The notes: generated by a model not told the origin, from the letters alone. Shown: positions 32,739 to 41,740, numbered from the stretch's first letter. The stretch: DNA of 53,496 nucleotides from Deinococcus humi (GCF_014201875.1 NZ_JACHFL010000024.1:1-53496), one strand, 5' to 3'. Numbers and translations: made by a program.

Positions 32739-35735
32739 TCACGTACACATCACTTTGAGCAGGCTGCCCTGCTCTATCAGAAGGGACTGTATACCATCGA
32801 TGAGGCGGTGCATCTTCGGATCAGCTTCCATCGTCGCTTTTGTAGAATTCAGCCCTGGCTGCACCGCCCATACAGTTATAGGCAGGACCAGCGAGCCTGG
32901 CGTGGACAGGATGGTGGTCATCATCATGGCGTCACCCGTCACATATCGGCTTCCAGATCCGGCAGCTTGGTATTTCTTCTCCCGATCAATCAGGTGAGCG
33001 CGAAGGGCGTTGCGGTCGCGGTAACGCATGCATTTGATGCACTGCCCGAGCACCTCATACATGTCTTCTACCCGGCTGCCCGCCTTGACCTCACTGCTGC
33101 CTTTGCAATGGCAAAAATGCATGACGATGGGCCGCTGGGGATCACCCGTGGCGTCGAGCGTGATGAAGTCGGCGGCTTCACCTGTTTCATGATCGAAAAA
33201 CACCACCTGATGCTGTCCCTCCAATCTTTGCCGCAAGTACTCCTGTATGGAGATGGTGCCCGGTTGCTTGGCTGTAATTTCCGCCTTGATGTCCACCTTG
33301 GCGGCAGTCCAATCCACGCGTTCAAAGGTGTCCGCAGGAACGCGCTCGTCAAAGTCGATGGGAGCGTACTGAACGTTACGCGTCACAGTGGTGAGGTCTT
33401 CAAACCAGAACTCTGGGGCATGGCCGTCAAGGAACTCAGCGAATGTTCCTGCCTTCTTCCCCGCAGAGAGGCTCTCCAAGGTGCAGGTCTGCCCTGGCAA
33501 GACTGAGTGCCTCGGCAAGGGCTCCAACTTCAGCTGGCACTCCACTGTCTCGGAGAAGCAGTGGACATCAAACCGCAGGGTGTCGTGGGTACATTGGTCT
33601 GGACGCACCCGCAGTTCCAGTTCGAGGGGATGGACAGTCTTGCCCCCCGGCTGGGCGGGCGAGGTCAAGTGCAGCGTTTTTGACCTGCCAGCAGCCTTAT
33701 AGATCTTGGCGGGCCAGTCCGCCATGATCAGGGTGTGCTGTGAAGAATCCGGAAAACTCGTGATGATCTGGCCGCCGTCGAGCATGTCGAGCGGCGTGGT
33801 CTTGGTGTCTGACGCCGGGTCGGCGAGCTTGGCTGCCAGCGCTTGACACCACACCACCAGTTTGCTGAGATCCCCGTTTTGAAGGCTCCACACCTTGGCG
33901 TAATTGCTGCTGATGCCTAACGTCTTTTTCCCAGCGCCCTCCACACTGGCTCCAAAAGCATGGCCGCGGGTGAAGCGCTTGCCGTCCCGCTTCGACACAG
34001 CGTGATGTGCCGCTCCCCCAGAAAGCATCCGGTACGACTCCTGCCCGATGGCCGCCTGACGGTTACGCATGCCAATGCTGTACAGCTCAGGGTCCTTCCA
34101 ATCCGTCATGACTCGCCGCAGCAACGGTGCTGCTATTTCATGCGCACCCGGGGGCGCGAAGCTGTCCAGCACAAGGTCGTAAATATCGTCCTCTTTTAGG
34201 GTTGAGCAAACGAACATCAAATTACTCGGCTGGTCGAAGTACACGATCAAAAGGTGATACTTGACGTCCTGAAGCAGTGAAGGTCGAAGCCAACGGGGTT
34301 TCTGACCGCTCACCCAGACCATGGCGCTGACGTTGAGGTCGCGGCTGACCTCCGCGTATTGCACGGTCAGCCCCTGAGGACTGGCTTCAAGCTCGAATCC
34401 GGCAGGATCGGGCAGTTGGTAAATCTTGACGTGGAAGAAAGGCTCGAAATGGCCGAGCGCAAGCCTGCTTATGGGGTCGGTATCGTCCGCTGAGGTCACG
34501 GTCTTGAGGAAGGTGTCGAAGAATTCCTGCCTGGCGACCTCCTTTTGAACCCGCCGGTCACCGAGGTTGGCGATGATTTCGCCCCAGTCGGGTTCATCAG
34601 GGCTGTACAGGCTGTATTCGTCGTGCCGAATGCTGTTTTCCTCAGCAATGAAGGTGGCGTCGCCGATGGGCTGTCCCTTGAAACCGGTTCGGGCAAAGCG
34701 TCCGATGAACTGCAAGGTCACGGGCAACGACTTGTGTGGCGCATGAATGGCTGCAATTTTCAGATTGGGGAAGTCGAAGCCTTCGCCCATCATGTCGACG
34801 GCGATCACGCCATCCAACTCGCCCTCACGCAGCTTTTTCAGGCGTGCCTTGATGGTCTTGAGTGTCATGCCGCTGTGGACTTCCTCCAGCTTGAGTGTGG
34901 TGTGGTCGGTGTACACCTGCTTTAACGCTTTCGCTCTGTTCTTCTGAGTGGTCCGCACCATGACCCTGTGATCCAGCCCGGCGGCCTGGTCCCGTTCGAA
35001 CATCGCCTGGGCTTGCTGTGCGATGGCAATGTCGGCGTCTTCCGGGGTCGATGCGGTCACGGGAACAAACGTGATTTCGCTAAAGATGTTTTCGCGCTGC
35101 GCCCGTCTGAGGGGGTAGTGATAAACGATGCGCGCCCCAAGGGTCTGTCGGTCATTCCGAAAGGGCGTAGCGCTACACAGCACTCGCCGTGCCTTCGGAA
35201 AATGGTCCAAGAGGGATTTCCAAGTAGGGGCTTCTGCGTGATGTGCCTCATCTACCAGAACCAGGTCGAACAGTTCATCGGGCGGCTCAATGACGCGCCC
35301 CGGCGAAGGACTGACAGAAGGAGGAGAGGCGACGACCACATCGGCTGTGCGCAACGCTTCCCAGGCTGCCGTGTCCGAGAGGTAGCCCTCAACCTGGGTA
35401 ACCACAGGTTCTGGGCAGTCGGGAGGCAAGGTACCCGTCTTCTTGAGGATGGTCAGGGTCTGGAAGCCTTCGGCAATCTGCTCGCGCACCACGATGCTCG
35501 GTGTGATGACCAGAACCCGACGTGCTTGTAATAAAAAGGCCAGTACGATTAGAACCGCAGATTTCCCTGTCCCTGTCGGCATGGCCACCAGCGCAGGCTG
35601 ATCACTCAAGCTGAAGTGGGCCTGCACTGCGCCGATGGCTCCGATCTGGTTGTTGCGTAGCCTTTCATCGGCGCTGCCCAGGAGCGTTACTTTCCCAGCA
35701 TGCTCCTGAAAGTAAGACGGGTCTGGGGCAGTCAT
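32739..35735 (-). CDS. Large DEAD/DEAH-box SF2 helicase
   Basis: 998 residues. SF2 motifs in order: PTGTGKS (53-59), TPSIVVREQ, DEAHH (162-166), SATPF (from 188), a second RecA domain with AVDMMGEGFDFPNLKIAAIH and FIGRFART (motif VI). The helicase covers about residues 1-400. The remaining 600 residues, with no motif I recognise, probably form an effector or binding region. The size and this helicase-plus-large-tail layout recall phage-defence helicases of the DISARM/Zorya type, but no partner of those systems is present here. Confidence 0.82.
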   Translation of the reverse strand: MTAPDPSYFQEHAGKVTLLGSADERLRNNQIGAIGAVQAHFSLSDQPALVAMPTGTGKSAVLIVLAFLLQARRVLVITPSIVVREQIAEGFQTLTILKKTGTLPPDCPEPVVTQVEGYLSDTAAWEALRTADVVVASPPSVSPSPGRVIEPPDELFDLVLVDEAHHAEAPTWKSLLDHFPKARRVLCSATPFRNDRQTLGARIVYHYPLRRAQRENIFSEITFVPVTASTPEDADIAIAQQAQAMFERDQAAGLDHRVMVRTTQKNRAKALKQVYTDHTTLKLEEVHSGMTLKTIKARLKKLREGELDGVIAVDMMGEGFDFPNLKIAAIHAPHKSLPVTLQFIGRFARTGFKGQPIGDATFIAEENSIRHDEYSLYSPDEPDWGEIIANLGDRRVQKEVARQEFFDTFLKTVTSADDTDPISRLALGHFEPFFHVKIYQLPDPAGFELEASPQGLTVQYAEVSRDLNVSAMVWVSGQKPRWLRPSLLQDVKYHLLIVYFDQPSNLMFVCSTLKEDDIYDLVLDSFAPPGAHEIAAPLLRRVMTDWKDPELYSIGMRNRQAAIGQESYRMLSGGAAHHAVSKRDGKRFTRGHAFGASVEGAGKKTLGISSNYAKVWSLQNGDLSKLVVWCQALAAKLADPASDTKTTPLDMLDGGQIITSFPDSSQHTLIMADWPAKIYKAAGRSKTLHLTSPAQPGGKTVHPLELELRVRPDQCTHDTLRFDVHCFSETVECQLKLEPLPRHSVLPGQTCTLESLSAGKKAGTFAEFLDGHAPEFWFEDLTTVTRNVQYAPIDFDERVPADTFERVDWTAAKVDIKAEITAKQPGTISIQEYLRQRLEGQHQVVFFDHETGEAADFITLDATGDPQRPIVMHFCHCKGSSEVKAGSRVEDMYEVLGQCIKCMRYRDRNALRAHLIDREKKYQAAGSGSRYVTGDAMMMTTILSTPGSLVLPITVWAVQPGLNSTKATMEADPKMHRLIDGIQSLLIEQGSLLKVMCT

Positions 35736-35846
35736 TGTTCTCCTGGGGAAGGCGTCAGTTCTTCGTGCGTCGCCGGATGTGAGGGGCCAACCTGGGGCCT
35801 TTTAACGCGCGCGGCCCATTGCCACGACGAACGTAGAGCGTGTGAT

Positions 35847-35903
35847 CCTGCGTGAATATTTTCACGCAGGAGGGCTTGACATCCAGCCAGCACCCTATGT
35901 AAC
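35847..35903 (+). promoter_or_regulatory. Perfect palindrome next to a promoter
   Basis: CCTGCGTGAA (35847-35856) and TTCACGCAGG (35861-35870) are perfect 10-bp arms around TATT, typical of a dimeric repressor operator. TTGACA follows at 35876-35881 and TGTAAC at 35898-35903 (16-base spacer). No full gene follows, only 5- and 15-codon frames. Confidence 0.55.
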
Positions 35904-36292
35904 CATCGAGGATTGGGAAGGAGATTGATACAGCCCTTCAAGATCCGGTTCATGGGCGCCAACTGGCATTGAGAATCTGCTGTGCTGTTGGGAGAAGGTC
36001 AAAGGTAGCAGGCTGAAATCTCAGCGGCAGACTCACACGGTCAGGACAACTCTGCCCCAGTGGGGCGGTGCGCTCAGGTCTGCCCCGTTTCTCAAGGTGC
36101 TGAAGAGTGGTGGATTTAGAGCGTAATTCGGCGCGTCAGCAGGCGTGGCCAGCAACTTCTGCGTCTCGCGGAAACTGCCATATTGTGACTCGCTCGGAAG
36201 CGGCACAGGGGACGCTGCCACGCGCCCCCTTCTTTCAAAGAAGCTGACCATGCAGGCACGTCTACGTTCACCACCTTGAGCTCTCGCCACAC

Positions 36293-36332
36293 GAGAGTGT
36301 TTACACTTTTGAGTAGAAAAGTGCTTGCGCGC
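36293..36332. repeat. Octamer array c
   Basis: Five adjacent 8-mers: GAGAGTGT, TTACACTT (inverted), TTGAGTAG, AAAAGTGC and TTGCGCGC. It lies about 80 bases before the promoter of the ParB-like gene. Confidence 0.7.
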
Positions 36333-36411
36333 CTTCCTTTCTTTTGTCTGATGATGCGCCCCCAAAGGGCGATTTTTGCGTGCAGAACAGTATATAGAGG
36401 ATGCAAATCGC

Positions 36412-36440
36412 TTGACATAGTATAAAAATTACCGTAATAT
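36412..36440 (+). promoter_or_regulatory. Promoter of the ParB-like gene
   Basis: TTGACA (36412-36417), exactly 17 bases, TAATAT (36435-36440). The leader then has CCCGGACAAGG (36449-36459) and GAGAGGAGCG before ATG 36478, the same order as in the 32027 and ArdC-like genes. Confidence 0.8.
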
Positions 36441-36477
36441 GTATCTATCCCGGACAAGGGGAGAGGAGCGAAAAACC

Positions 36478-38403
36478 ATGACGGCAGCCTATGAACTGAC
36501 CACTGAAGCCCCGACCGCCCTGTGCCTGAGTGTCACGCCCAGCCCGGACGTGCAGACGCTGCCGTTTTCGGCCCTGCGCCGCAGCGCCCTGAACCCCCGC
36601 AAGCGGTTTGACCAAGCCGCCCTGATCGAGCTGGCCGCGAACATCTACCAGCGCACCCCCCGCAACGAGCAGGGCACCATCCTGGGCACCGGCATCATGC
36701 AGAACCTCACCGCACGCCCCCACACAGAGAGCGGCTGTGTGGAGATTGCCGCAGGTGAGCGCCGATACCGCGCCGTCGAGCTGCTGGTGCAGGGCCTGAC
36801 GCTCTCCATTCAGGGCGGCACCGACCCCAACGGACGCCCGGTCATGGTGGACGTGTTCTGCCAACTCCCCGACACTTACCCCATCCCCGTTCGGATTGAG
36901 GCGCTGACCGACGCGGACCTGATCGAAGCGGCCACCGTTGAGAACATCCAGCGCGAGGACATGACCCCGCTGGAGGAGGCTGACGCCTACCTTGCTCTGA
37001 AGGGTGCAGGCCGCAGCGTGGAGTACATCGCACTGAAGTATGGCAAACATCCCAGCACCGTGAAAAGCCGCTTGGACCTCGCCGCTGGCCTGGGCAAAGA
37101 CGCCCGCAAACTGCTGGAGGACGGGCGGCTCACCCTGGAACACGCCAAGATCATCTGCACAGTCACCGGGGGCCTGAAAAAGAGCCTCACGGAGCAGGCC
37201 CGGAACGGGGCCACCGTCAGCACCCTGAAGAATCTGGTCAAGAACGGCGCGTTTCTGGTCGAGAACGCCCTGTTCGATGTGGAGGCCAGCGGCCTGCGCG
37301 TCGAGGGCGGGGCGCTGTTGGGCAACATCCCCGAGAAGTTTGCCGACCACAAAAAGGCCCTGGCCGCTCAGGTGGAAGCCCTGGAGGAGGTCAAGGCCCA
37401 AGGGGAGGCCAGCGGCACCTGGGCCGGTGGGGTGGTCATCGTGCCCGTCGAGAGCGAATACGCGAACCTGCCCAGCCGGGACTGGGTTCACAACACCCAG
37501 CGGCCTGAGGGTGTCCCCGGCCTGCTGGCCCTGGTTTACAGCACCGTGACCGGCAAGACCGCCCAGTTTGGGAACGTGGCCCGGTTCAGCGACGTGCAGG
37601 CATACCGGCACAAGCAGCGCGAGGAAGCGGAGCGGGCCGTGCAGGAGCGCCGCACGGCCCAGGGCGAGGCGACCCCTGCCACGGCAACGGGCGCGGCCAG
37701 CTTTACCCCCAGCACGCCCAGCAGCCCCGGCAAGGTGCGGGAAGCGGCGCACGAGATCGGGCACCAGACCCGCGCCCAGGCGCTGGACGGGTACCTTGCC
37801 ACCCATCCTCGCGCCTGCCTTGCCCTGGCCTGCGAAACCCTGATGCAGTCGAGCGGTTATTCCAGCCATCACAACCTGATGGGCCTGAAGGTGACAGGGC
37901 GCAGACCAACGCCGCTGACGGAGGAGAGCCGCGCCCTGGGCCAGCAGCTTCAAGAGCGCTTCCCCCTCCTGTTTAAGCTGGACGAGCAGAGCGGAGAGCT
38001 GAAGTACAGCCCGAACCCACTGGCTGGACGCATCAGTCCCTTTGACGAGTTGACTGCCGAGGGCGTGACCGCCGCCGAGCTCATGGCCGTGTTGACCTAC
38101 TTCACGCACCGGCAGGTGGGGGAATGGGAGAATCATATCAGCCGCCCAAAAAGCCCCCTAAACACGTTTGCCGCCAAGATCGGGGCAGATGAGGACGTGC
38201 AGCGCCGCTTTACCCTCACCACTGAGTACCTGAACGCCTACACCACCATAGACCTGCACGCCCTGATTGACGCCATGCCCCAAGCGTGCCGCCCAGCAGG
38301 CCGTCACGGCGTGAACAAGAAGGAACTCGTGGCCCTGATTCTCGAAAAAGCCCCGGCCCTGAAGGCGGCAGGCTGGCTCCCGGACCTTGTGAAGTTCAAG
38401 TAA
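36478..38403 (+). CDS. parB: Large ParB/Spo0J-family protein
   Basis: 641 residues, about twice the usual ParB. The ParB N-terminal domain is clear: RRSALNPRKRFDQAALIELA, QNLTARP and the CTP-binding box AAGERRYRAVELL, then VENIQREDMTPLEEADAY. It is followed by an HTH (YIALKYGKHPSTVKSRLDLA) and a long C-terminal half with no known motif. ParB proteins bind centromere sites and cooperate with ParA. This gene is 1.1 kb from parA and has its own promoter, so it may act in segregation, regulation or both. Confidence 0.82.
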   Translation: MTAAYELTTEAPTALCLSVTPSPDVQTLPFSALRRSALNPRKRFDQAALIELAANIYQRTPRNEQGTILGTGIMQNLTARPHTESGCVEIAAGERRYRAVELLVQGLTLSIQGGTDPNGRPVMVDVFCQLPDTYPIPVRIEALTDADLIEAATVENIQREDMTPLEEADAYLALKGAGRSVEYIALKYGKHPSTVKSRLDLAAGLGKDARKLLEDGRLTLEHAKIICTVTGGLKKSLTEQARNGATVSTLKNLVKNGAFLVENALFDVEASGLRVEGGALLGNIPEKFADHKKALAAQVEALEEVKAQGEASGTWAGGVVIVPVESEYANLPSRDWVHNTQRPEGVPGLLALVYSTVTGKTAQFGNVARFSDVQAYRHKQREEAERAVQERRTAQGEATPATATGAASFTPSTPSSPGKVREAAHEIGHQTRAQALDGYLATHPRACLALACETLMQSSGYSSHHNLMGLKVTGRRPTPLTEESRALGQQLQERFPLLFKLDEQSGELKYSPNPLAGRISPFDELTAEGVTAAELMAVLTYFTHRQVGEWENHISRPKSPLNTFAAKIGADEDVQRRFTLTTEYLNAYTTIDLHALIDAMPQACRPAGRHGVNKKELVALILEKAPALKAAGWLPDLVKFK

Positions 38404-38410
38404 GGGGGCA

Positions 38411-38432
38411 GGCGGGGGCGTTGACCCCCGCC
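38411..38432 (+). terminator. Hairpin after the ParB-like gene
   Basis: GGCGGGGG (38411-38418) pairs with CCCCCGCC (38425-38432) around a 6-base loop, 8 bases after the stop. No T run follows, so it may be Rho-dependent or an RNA-stabilising hairpin. Confidence 0.5.
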
Positions 38433-38450
38433 CACTTCCCGGAGGCCAGC

Positions 38451-38810
38451 ATGGGCGGGAACCAAAAACCGACTATGCACGGGGCAACCACAGTGGCAGA
38501 AATGGCCGGACGCATCCAGAGACATGGTTTTGTTGCGGGTGTCAGCGGTTGCACGCCGAACCGGTGTTCAAGACGACGATCTACGAATGAACGACTGCGA
38601 CCGGCAGGCAGGCCGCATTGGGGAGGACCGCCACCGACGCAGGTTGGACGCCATCATGGCTTTTGTCCAACTGCCGGAATTAAGCCGGGTCCCGAGGAAG
38701 GAACAAAGAGCCCCTTCCTCCTCTGCACTCTCGCACTCTTACACTCTTGCACTCTTGCGCGCCGTATGCTGACCCTCATGCTCAGGTTGACACTCACTCC
38801 CCTTTGCTGA
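38451..38810 (+). CDS. Doubtful small gene between parB and the TPR relic
   Basis: ATG 38451 has a good site (CCGGAGG) and begins plausibly (HGATTVAEMAGRIQRHGFVA). After about 35 codons a neighbouring frame reads better (VARRTGVQDDDLRMNDCDRQ, RRRLDAIMAFVQLPELSRV). One frameshift near 38555 may have split a gene of about 90 codons. Its end runs through octamer array d, which is unlikely to be coding. Confidence 0.3.
   Translation: MGGNQKPTMHGATTVAEMAGRIQRHGFVAGVSGCTPNRCSRRRSTNERLRPAGRPHWGGPPPTQVGRHHGFCPTAGIKPGPEEGTKSPFLLCTLALLHSCTLARRMLTLMLRLTLTPLC
38724..38763. repeat. Octamer array d
   Basis: TGCACTCT, CGCACTCT, TACACTCT and TGCACTCT in perfect tandem, then degenerate TGCGCGCC. This is the most regular of the six arrays. 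It ends 2 bases before ATG 38766 of the TPR-like relic. Confidence 0.85.
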
Positions 38811-39501
38811 TCCGCTGTACTGGGACAGCTCCTGCGCAGAACGCCGCGCTACTTGCTGAAGGGCACTGGCAGGAGGCTGCCCGCAGGGCCACGGCCCTGG
38901 GCATTGGAGAGGGTTATGCCCTGGGCGCCGAGGCCCTGACCAGTGGCGGCGCACTGGTATCGGACAACCAGAAGAAAGCCATATTTCAGCAGGCTCAGGA
39001 ACAGGCCCAAAGGCGATCAGCGCTGCACCTAATCACCCCGAAGGGGATCTCCGGCTGGCCGTGGCTCAGGGCCGCCTCGCTCAATTTGCGGGCATTCTGG
39101 AGAGCCTGAACATGGCAAAGGAAGGGCGTGGGAATCTGGAGCGGGCCATACAGCTAGGGATGAACACGGCCCCGCCTTATGTCGGGTTGGGCGTGTGGCA
39201 CGCCACGATGATCTCAAAGGGCTCGCTGGCCGCTGCGGTCGTCGGGGCAAAGCGGAGTGACGCCCTGAATCCTTTCAAGAAGGCTCTGGGCCAGGAGCCA
39301 GAGAACCTGAGAGCGCGGCTGGAGTATGCGACTGCACTGCTGCTGGACAGCCGGGGGAACCGGACAGCGGCCATTGCCCGGCTGCAAAAGGTTGTGCGCC
39401 TGACCCCGGCAGATGACTGGCAGCGGCGCGAGCAGCGTCCTGCTCGCGCCTTGCCGGAACGTATGCAGCAAAAGTGCAAGAGTGCTGGCCTGCTTGAGTG
39501 A
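38766..39501 (+). pseudogene. TPR-like secreted protein with two frameshifts
   Basis: ATG 38766 opens a signal-like start (LTLMLRLTLTPL). A second frame continues with ALLAEGHWQEAARRATALGI and IFQQAQEQAQ, and a third from about 39010 with APNHPEGDLRLAVAQGRLAQ, then ALNPFKKALGQEPENLRARL and AAIARLQKVVRLTPADDW. Rejoined it is a TPR-type protein of about 240 residues. It lies between the ParB-like gene and parA. Confidence 0.6.
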
Positions 39502-39525
39502 AAAAGTGCAAGTGTGTTAAAGTGT
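39470..39525. repeat. Octamer array e, over the parA promoter
   Basis: Seven 8-base steps: AAAAGTGC, AAGAGTGC, TGGCCTGC, TTGAGTGA, AAAAGTGC, AAGTGTGT, TAAAGTGT, ending 3 bases before ATG 39529. The third step does not carry the core. The array covers the predicted -35 and -10 boxes of parA, so its binding protein should repress parA. Confidence 0.85.
39494..39523 (+). promoter_or_regulatory. Candidate leaderless promoter of parA
   Basis: TTGAGT (39494-39499), 18 bases, TAAAGT (39518-39523), only 5 bases before the ATG. There is no ribosome site, which fits leaderless transcripts known in Deinococcus. The whole promoter lies inside octamer array e. Confidence 0.5.
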
Positions 39526-39528
39526 CTG

Positions 39529-40137
39529 ATGCCAAAAGTCATCAGCGTAGGCAATAAGAAAGGCGGCGTCGGTAAGACCACGACCGCCGTGCAACTGGCC
39601 CAGGCCATCGGCAAGCAGGGCAAGACCGTGCTGCTCGATGCCGACGAAGCTCTGCAATGTGCAGTGAAATGGCGCAGCGGCGACTACGCCAGCTGGAACT
39701 TTGATGCGGTGCGCTACAGCGCGGCTACGGAAGCGGATACGCAGGGGGCAGACTTCCTGGTGCTGGACACCAGGGGAGGCGAAACGGGCGACAACCTGTT
39801 GGAGCTCTCCCAGCAGAGCGACCTGCTGATTATCCCCACCAAGCCTGATGGTCTGAGCACGGACGGCCTGCTCGAAACCCTGCATGACCTGATTGACGCT
39901 GGAGTGAAGAACTACCGGGTGCTTATCGTCGCCAATGAAGGCACACGCGGCGAGGAGCTGCGCGAGGCCCTGGCCGAACAGGGCATCCCGGTCCTGAACA
40001 CCATCATTCGCAAAAGTGTGGCGGTTGGGGACGCCGTGGTGGGCCGCATGCCACTTGAGGGGTTCAACCAGTACTCAAAACGAGTGGCGCTTGATTACAG
40101 CGCCGCCGCGCGGGAGGTGCTGAATAGTGTCAGGTGA
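39529..40137 (+). CDS. parA: ParA-type partition ATPase
   Basis: 202 residues, the short ParA form without an N-terminal HTH (type Ib). The deviant Walker A is KKGGVGKTT (10-18), followed by LLDADEA, the Walker B strand FLVLDTRGG and LLIIPTKPD. It segregates the plasmid by a ParA gradient on the nucleoid. Type Ib ParAs pair with a small RHH centromere-binding protein, exactly what overlaps its 3' end. Autoregulation through octamer array e is likely. Confidence 0.9.
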   Translation: MPKVISVGNKKGGVGKTTTAVQLAQAIGKQGKTVLLDADEALQCAVKWRSGDYASWNFDAVRYSAATEADTQGADFLVLDTRGGETGDNLLELSQQSDLLIIPTKPDGLSTDGLLETLHDLIDAGVKNYRVLIVANEGTRGEELREALAEQGIPVLNTIIRKSVAVGDAVVGRMPLEGFNQYSKRVALDYSAAAREVLNSVR

Positions 40138-40393
40138 CAAGAAGGGAGTCAAAGGATTCGGCACGCAACTAGCCGCACTCGCCGGGCGGACGGCCAAGGA
40201 AGTACCGGTGAGCCTGCCAGCCCCGGAGCCTATGCCCGATGTGGACCCGCTGGAGACTTTCAGCAGTCACATGACCAAAGGGCGCAAGCGGAGGCTCAAG
40301 ATGGCGGCGACCAGAGAAGACCGGAAGATCTATGAGATCGTGGGGGAACTCGTCGAGGCGTATCTCCAGGAGAACCACGCCGATCTGAAATAA
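40127..40393 (+). CDS. Small RHH centromere-binding/repressor protein
   Basis: 88 residues from GTG 40127, overlapping the parA stop. A flexible basic/proline N-terminus is followed by a ribbon-helix-helix: the strand RRLKMAATREDRKIYEIVG, then ELVEAYLQENHADLK. This is the ParG/omega plan of type Ib partition systems, whose partners bind short tandem repeats that serve as both centromere and operator. The 8-bp arrays nearby are the obvious targets. A terminator hairpin follows. Confidence 0.8.
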   Translation: MSGDKKGVKGFGTQLAALAGRTAKEVPVSLPAPEPMPDVDPLETFSSHMTKGRKRRLKMAATREDRKIYEIVGELVEAYLQENHADLK

Positions 40394-40413
40394 GCAGCTT
40401 GGATACAGGCGCG

Positions 40414-40437
40414 GCGGGGCTTCAGGCCCCGCTTTCT
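40414..40437 (+). terminator. Terminator of the parA operon
   Basis: GCGGGGC (40414-40420) pairs with GCCCCGC (40426-40432) over a TTCAG loop, followed by TTTCT. Confidence 0.75.
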
Positions 40438-40452
40438 CATGGCAATTTTCTA

Positions 40453-40484
40453 AACACTTATGCACTCTTGCACTTTTACACTCT
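40453..40484. repeat. Octamer array f, upstream of the primase gene
   Basis: AACACTTA, TGCACTCT, TGCACTTT and TACACTCT, four 8-base steps. It covers the -35 box of the Prim-Pol promoter (TTGCAC, 40468-40473). Confidence 0.8.
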
Positions 40485-40496
40485 CTTCGATAAAAT
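40468..40496 (+). promoter_or_regulatory. Promoter of the Prim-Pol gene
   Basis: TTGCAC (40468-40473), 17 bases, TAAAAT (40491-40496), followed by GAGGAGGGG before ATG 40517. The -35 box is part of octamer array f, so the array-binding protein would also control replication. Confidence 0.6.
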
Positions 40497-40516
40497 GGAG
40501 GAATAGAGGAGGGGAA

Positions 40517-41473
40517 ATGTACGCCCAGGAGCCAGAAACCATGCACCGCGTTGCCTGTGAACTGGTCGCCCGTGGCCTGAGCGTGATCCCCACGGGGGGC
40601 GGCCGCCTGCGGACCGCCAAGCAGCCCCACTACGCCGCCCTCAAGGCCACTGGCCACACCTACGTCAATGACGCAGGGGAAGTCAAAGCCACCTGGCGGG
40701 CCTTTCAGGAACGGCAGGCCACTCCGGAAGAGCTGCACACCTGGCATGTCGAGCAGCGGGCCCGAGGTATTGGCCTGGTGACCGGCCAGATCAGTAGGCT
40801 GGTGGTGGTGGACGTGGACAAAGAAGGCCTGCCCCTGCTGGCCTCCCTTGGCTGGCAACCCCACGTCATCTCGCCGAGTGGCGGCGCACATCTGTACGTG
40901 CGGCACCCTGGCTGGTACGTGCAGAGCAATGCTAGTAAGACCAAGGCCTCGCTGCCCAGCGGCTTCGATGTGCGCGGAGATGGCGGGTACATCATGCTTC
41001 CCCCCAGCCGTAACCCACAGGGCCAGTACCGGCGCACCGACGAGCGCAGAGCGCTCAGCCGCGAGGACATTCCCGAGGAGATCACCTGGGAAGGTCAGAC
41101 CTTCCAGTTGCGCAGTGCCCTCGGACTGGCCGTCCCACCAGCGCCGGAGCCAGCTGCACCTGTACAGAGCGCTCAATGCTGGACCACGTACAGCCGGAAT
41201 GACGACCGCTGCCCCATGTGGCTGATGCTGAACCGTGCGGCCGAGCACGCCTCGGTCTCCCGCAACAAGGGCGCGTTCTACCTGGGCCTGTGGGCCAATG
41301 CCAACGGCTACGCCCTGGAGGAGACGCTGGGCCACGTCGAGGAGTACCTGGACCTAGTTGCTGGCGTGAAAACGACACCGTTTCCACACACGGAGGCTGC
41401 GGGCGCCATCCGCAGTGGCTACCGCGTGGCCAAACGAGATCCCTGGATCCGAGAGGAGAAAAGATATACCTAA
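40517..41473 (+). CDS. Prim-Pol family replication protein
   Basis: 318 residues. The N-terminal bifunctional primase-polymerase domain is clear: GIGLVTGQISRLVVVDVD (the DxD metal site), PSGGAHLYVRHP, KTKASLPSGFDVRGDGGYIM and LPPSRNP. The C-terminal 120 residues are helical (ISRNKGAF-like segment ASVSRNKGAFYLGLWANANG). Enzymes of this family prime, and sometimes copy, plasmid DNA; many small plasmids use one as the main replication protein. No separate helicase domain is fused. The gene follows parA and is controlled at array f. Confidence 0.82.
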   Translation: MYAQEPETMHRVACELVARGLSVIPTGGGRLRTAKQPHYAALKATGHTYVNDAGEVKATWRAFQERQATPEELHTWHVEQRARGIGLVTGQISRLVVVDVDKEGLPLLASLGWQPHVISPSGGAHLYVRHPGWYVQSNASKTKASLPSGFDVRGDGGYIMLPPSRNPQGQYRRTDERRALSREDIPEEITWEGQTFQLRSALGLAVPPAPEPAAPVQSAQCWTTYSRNDDRCPMWLMLNRAAEHASVSRNKGAFYLGLWANANGYALEETLGHVEEYLDLVAGVKTTPFPHTEAAGAIRSGYRVAKRDPWIREEKRYT

Positions 41474-41517
41474 GCCCACGTACAGACGGGGACGGCCCGT
41501 GTTGAAACACGGACTAC

Positions 41518-41740
41518 TTGCGCCGTTACTATGTTCCCCGAACAGGCGGCGATGCGTTGAGAATTAGCAAAGGGGGGCAATGGCTGCCCCTACGCCGTCC
41601 TGCACGCCGCGTTGATGCTCGAAGGCGAGGAAGGGCTCAGCAGGACGGCGTCAGCGACGACGAGTTGTGTGAGCTGGAACATCAGGCCAGGGCGTTTTTC
41701 ACCGAGCGGCTGCCGCAAGAGCGGGGGAGCGCCTTGCGGC
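41518..41740 (+). pseudogene. Possible decayed gene before the second long repeat
   Basis: Protein-like pieces occur in different frames: GGNGCPYAVLHAALMLEGEE in one, and QDGVSDDELCELEHQARAFF followed by TERLPQERG in another. At least one shift is needed to join them. The long repeat then begins, so the 3' end of this gene may have been replaced by it. Confidence 0.3.

Larger units (their letters stand above)
35736..36411. other. Gap with an orphan palindrome-promoter
   Basis: The 676 bases hold no convincing gene. Noted are the palindrome and promoter at 35847-35903, a GGGAAGGAG purine site at about 35916 followed only by very short frames, and octamer array c. This may be what remains of a deleted gene and its control region. 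Confidence 0.5.

Noticed and set aside
36445..38136. A 563-codon leftward open frame opposite the ParB-like gene
   Set aside because: It is low-complexity, rich in Gly, Ala, Leu and Gln, and mirrors the codon bias of a gene with clear ParB motifs on the other strand.
38724..38763. Could the octamer arrays be a CRISPR?
   Set aside because: Units are 8 bp without spacers and no cas genes are present; they are binding-site-like repeats.
40169..41335. A 388-codon leftward frame opposite the RHH and Prim-Pol genes
   Set aside because: It spans two real genes, a terminator and octamer array f, and has no motif.
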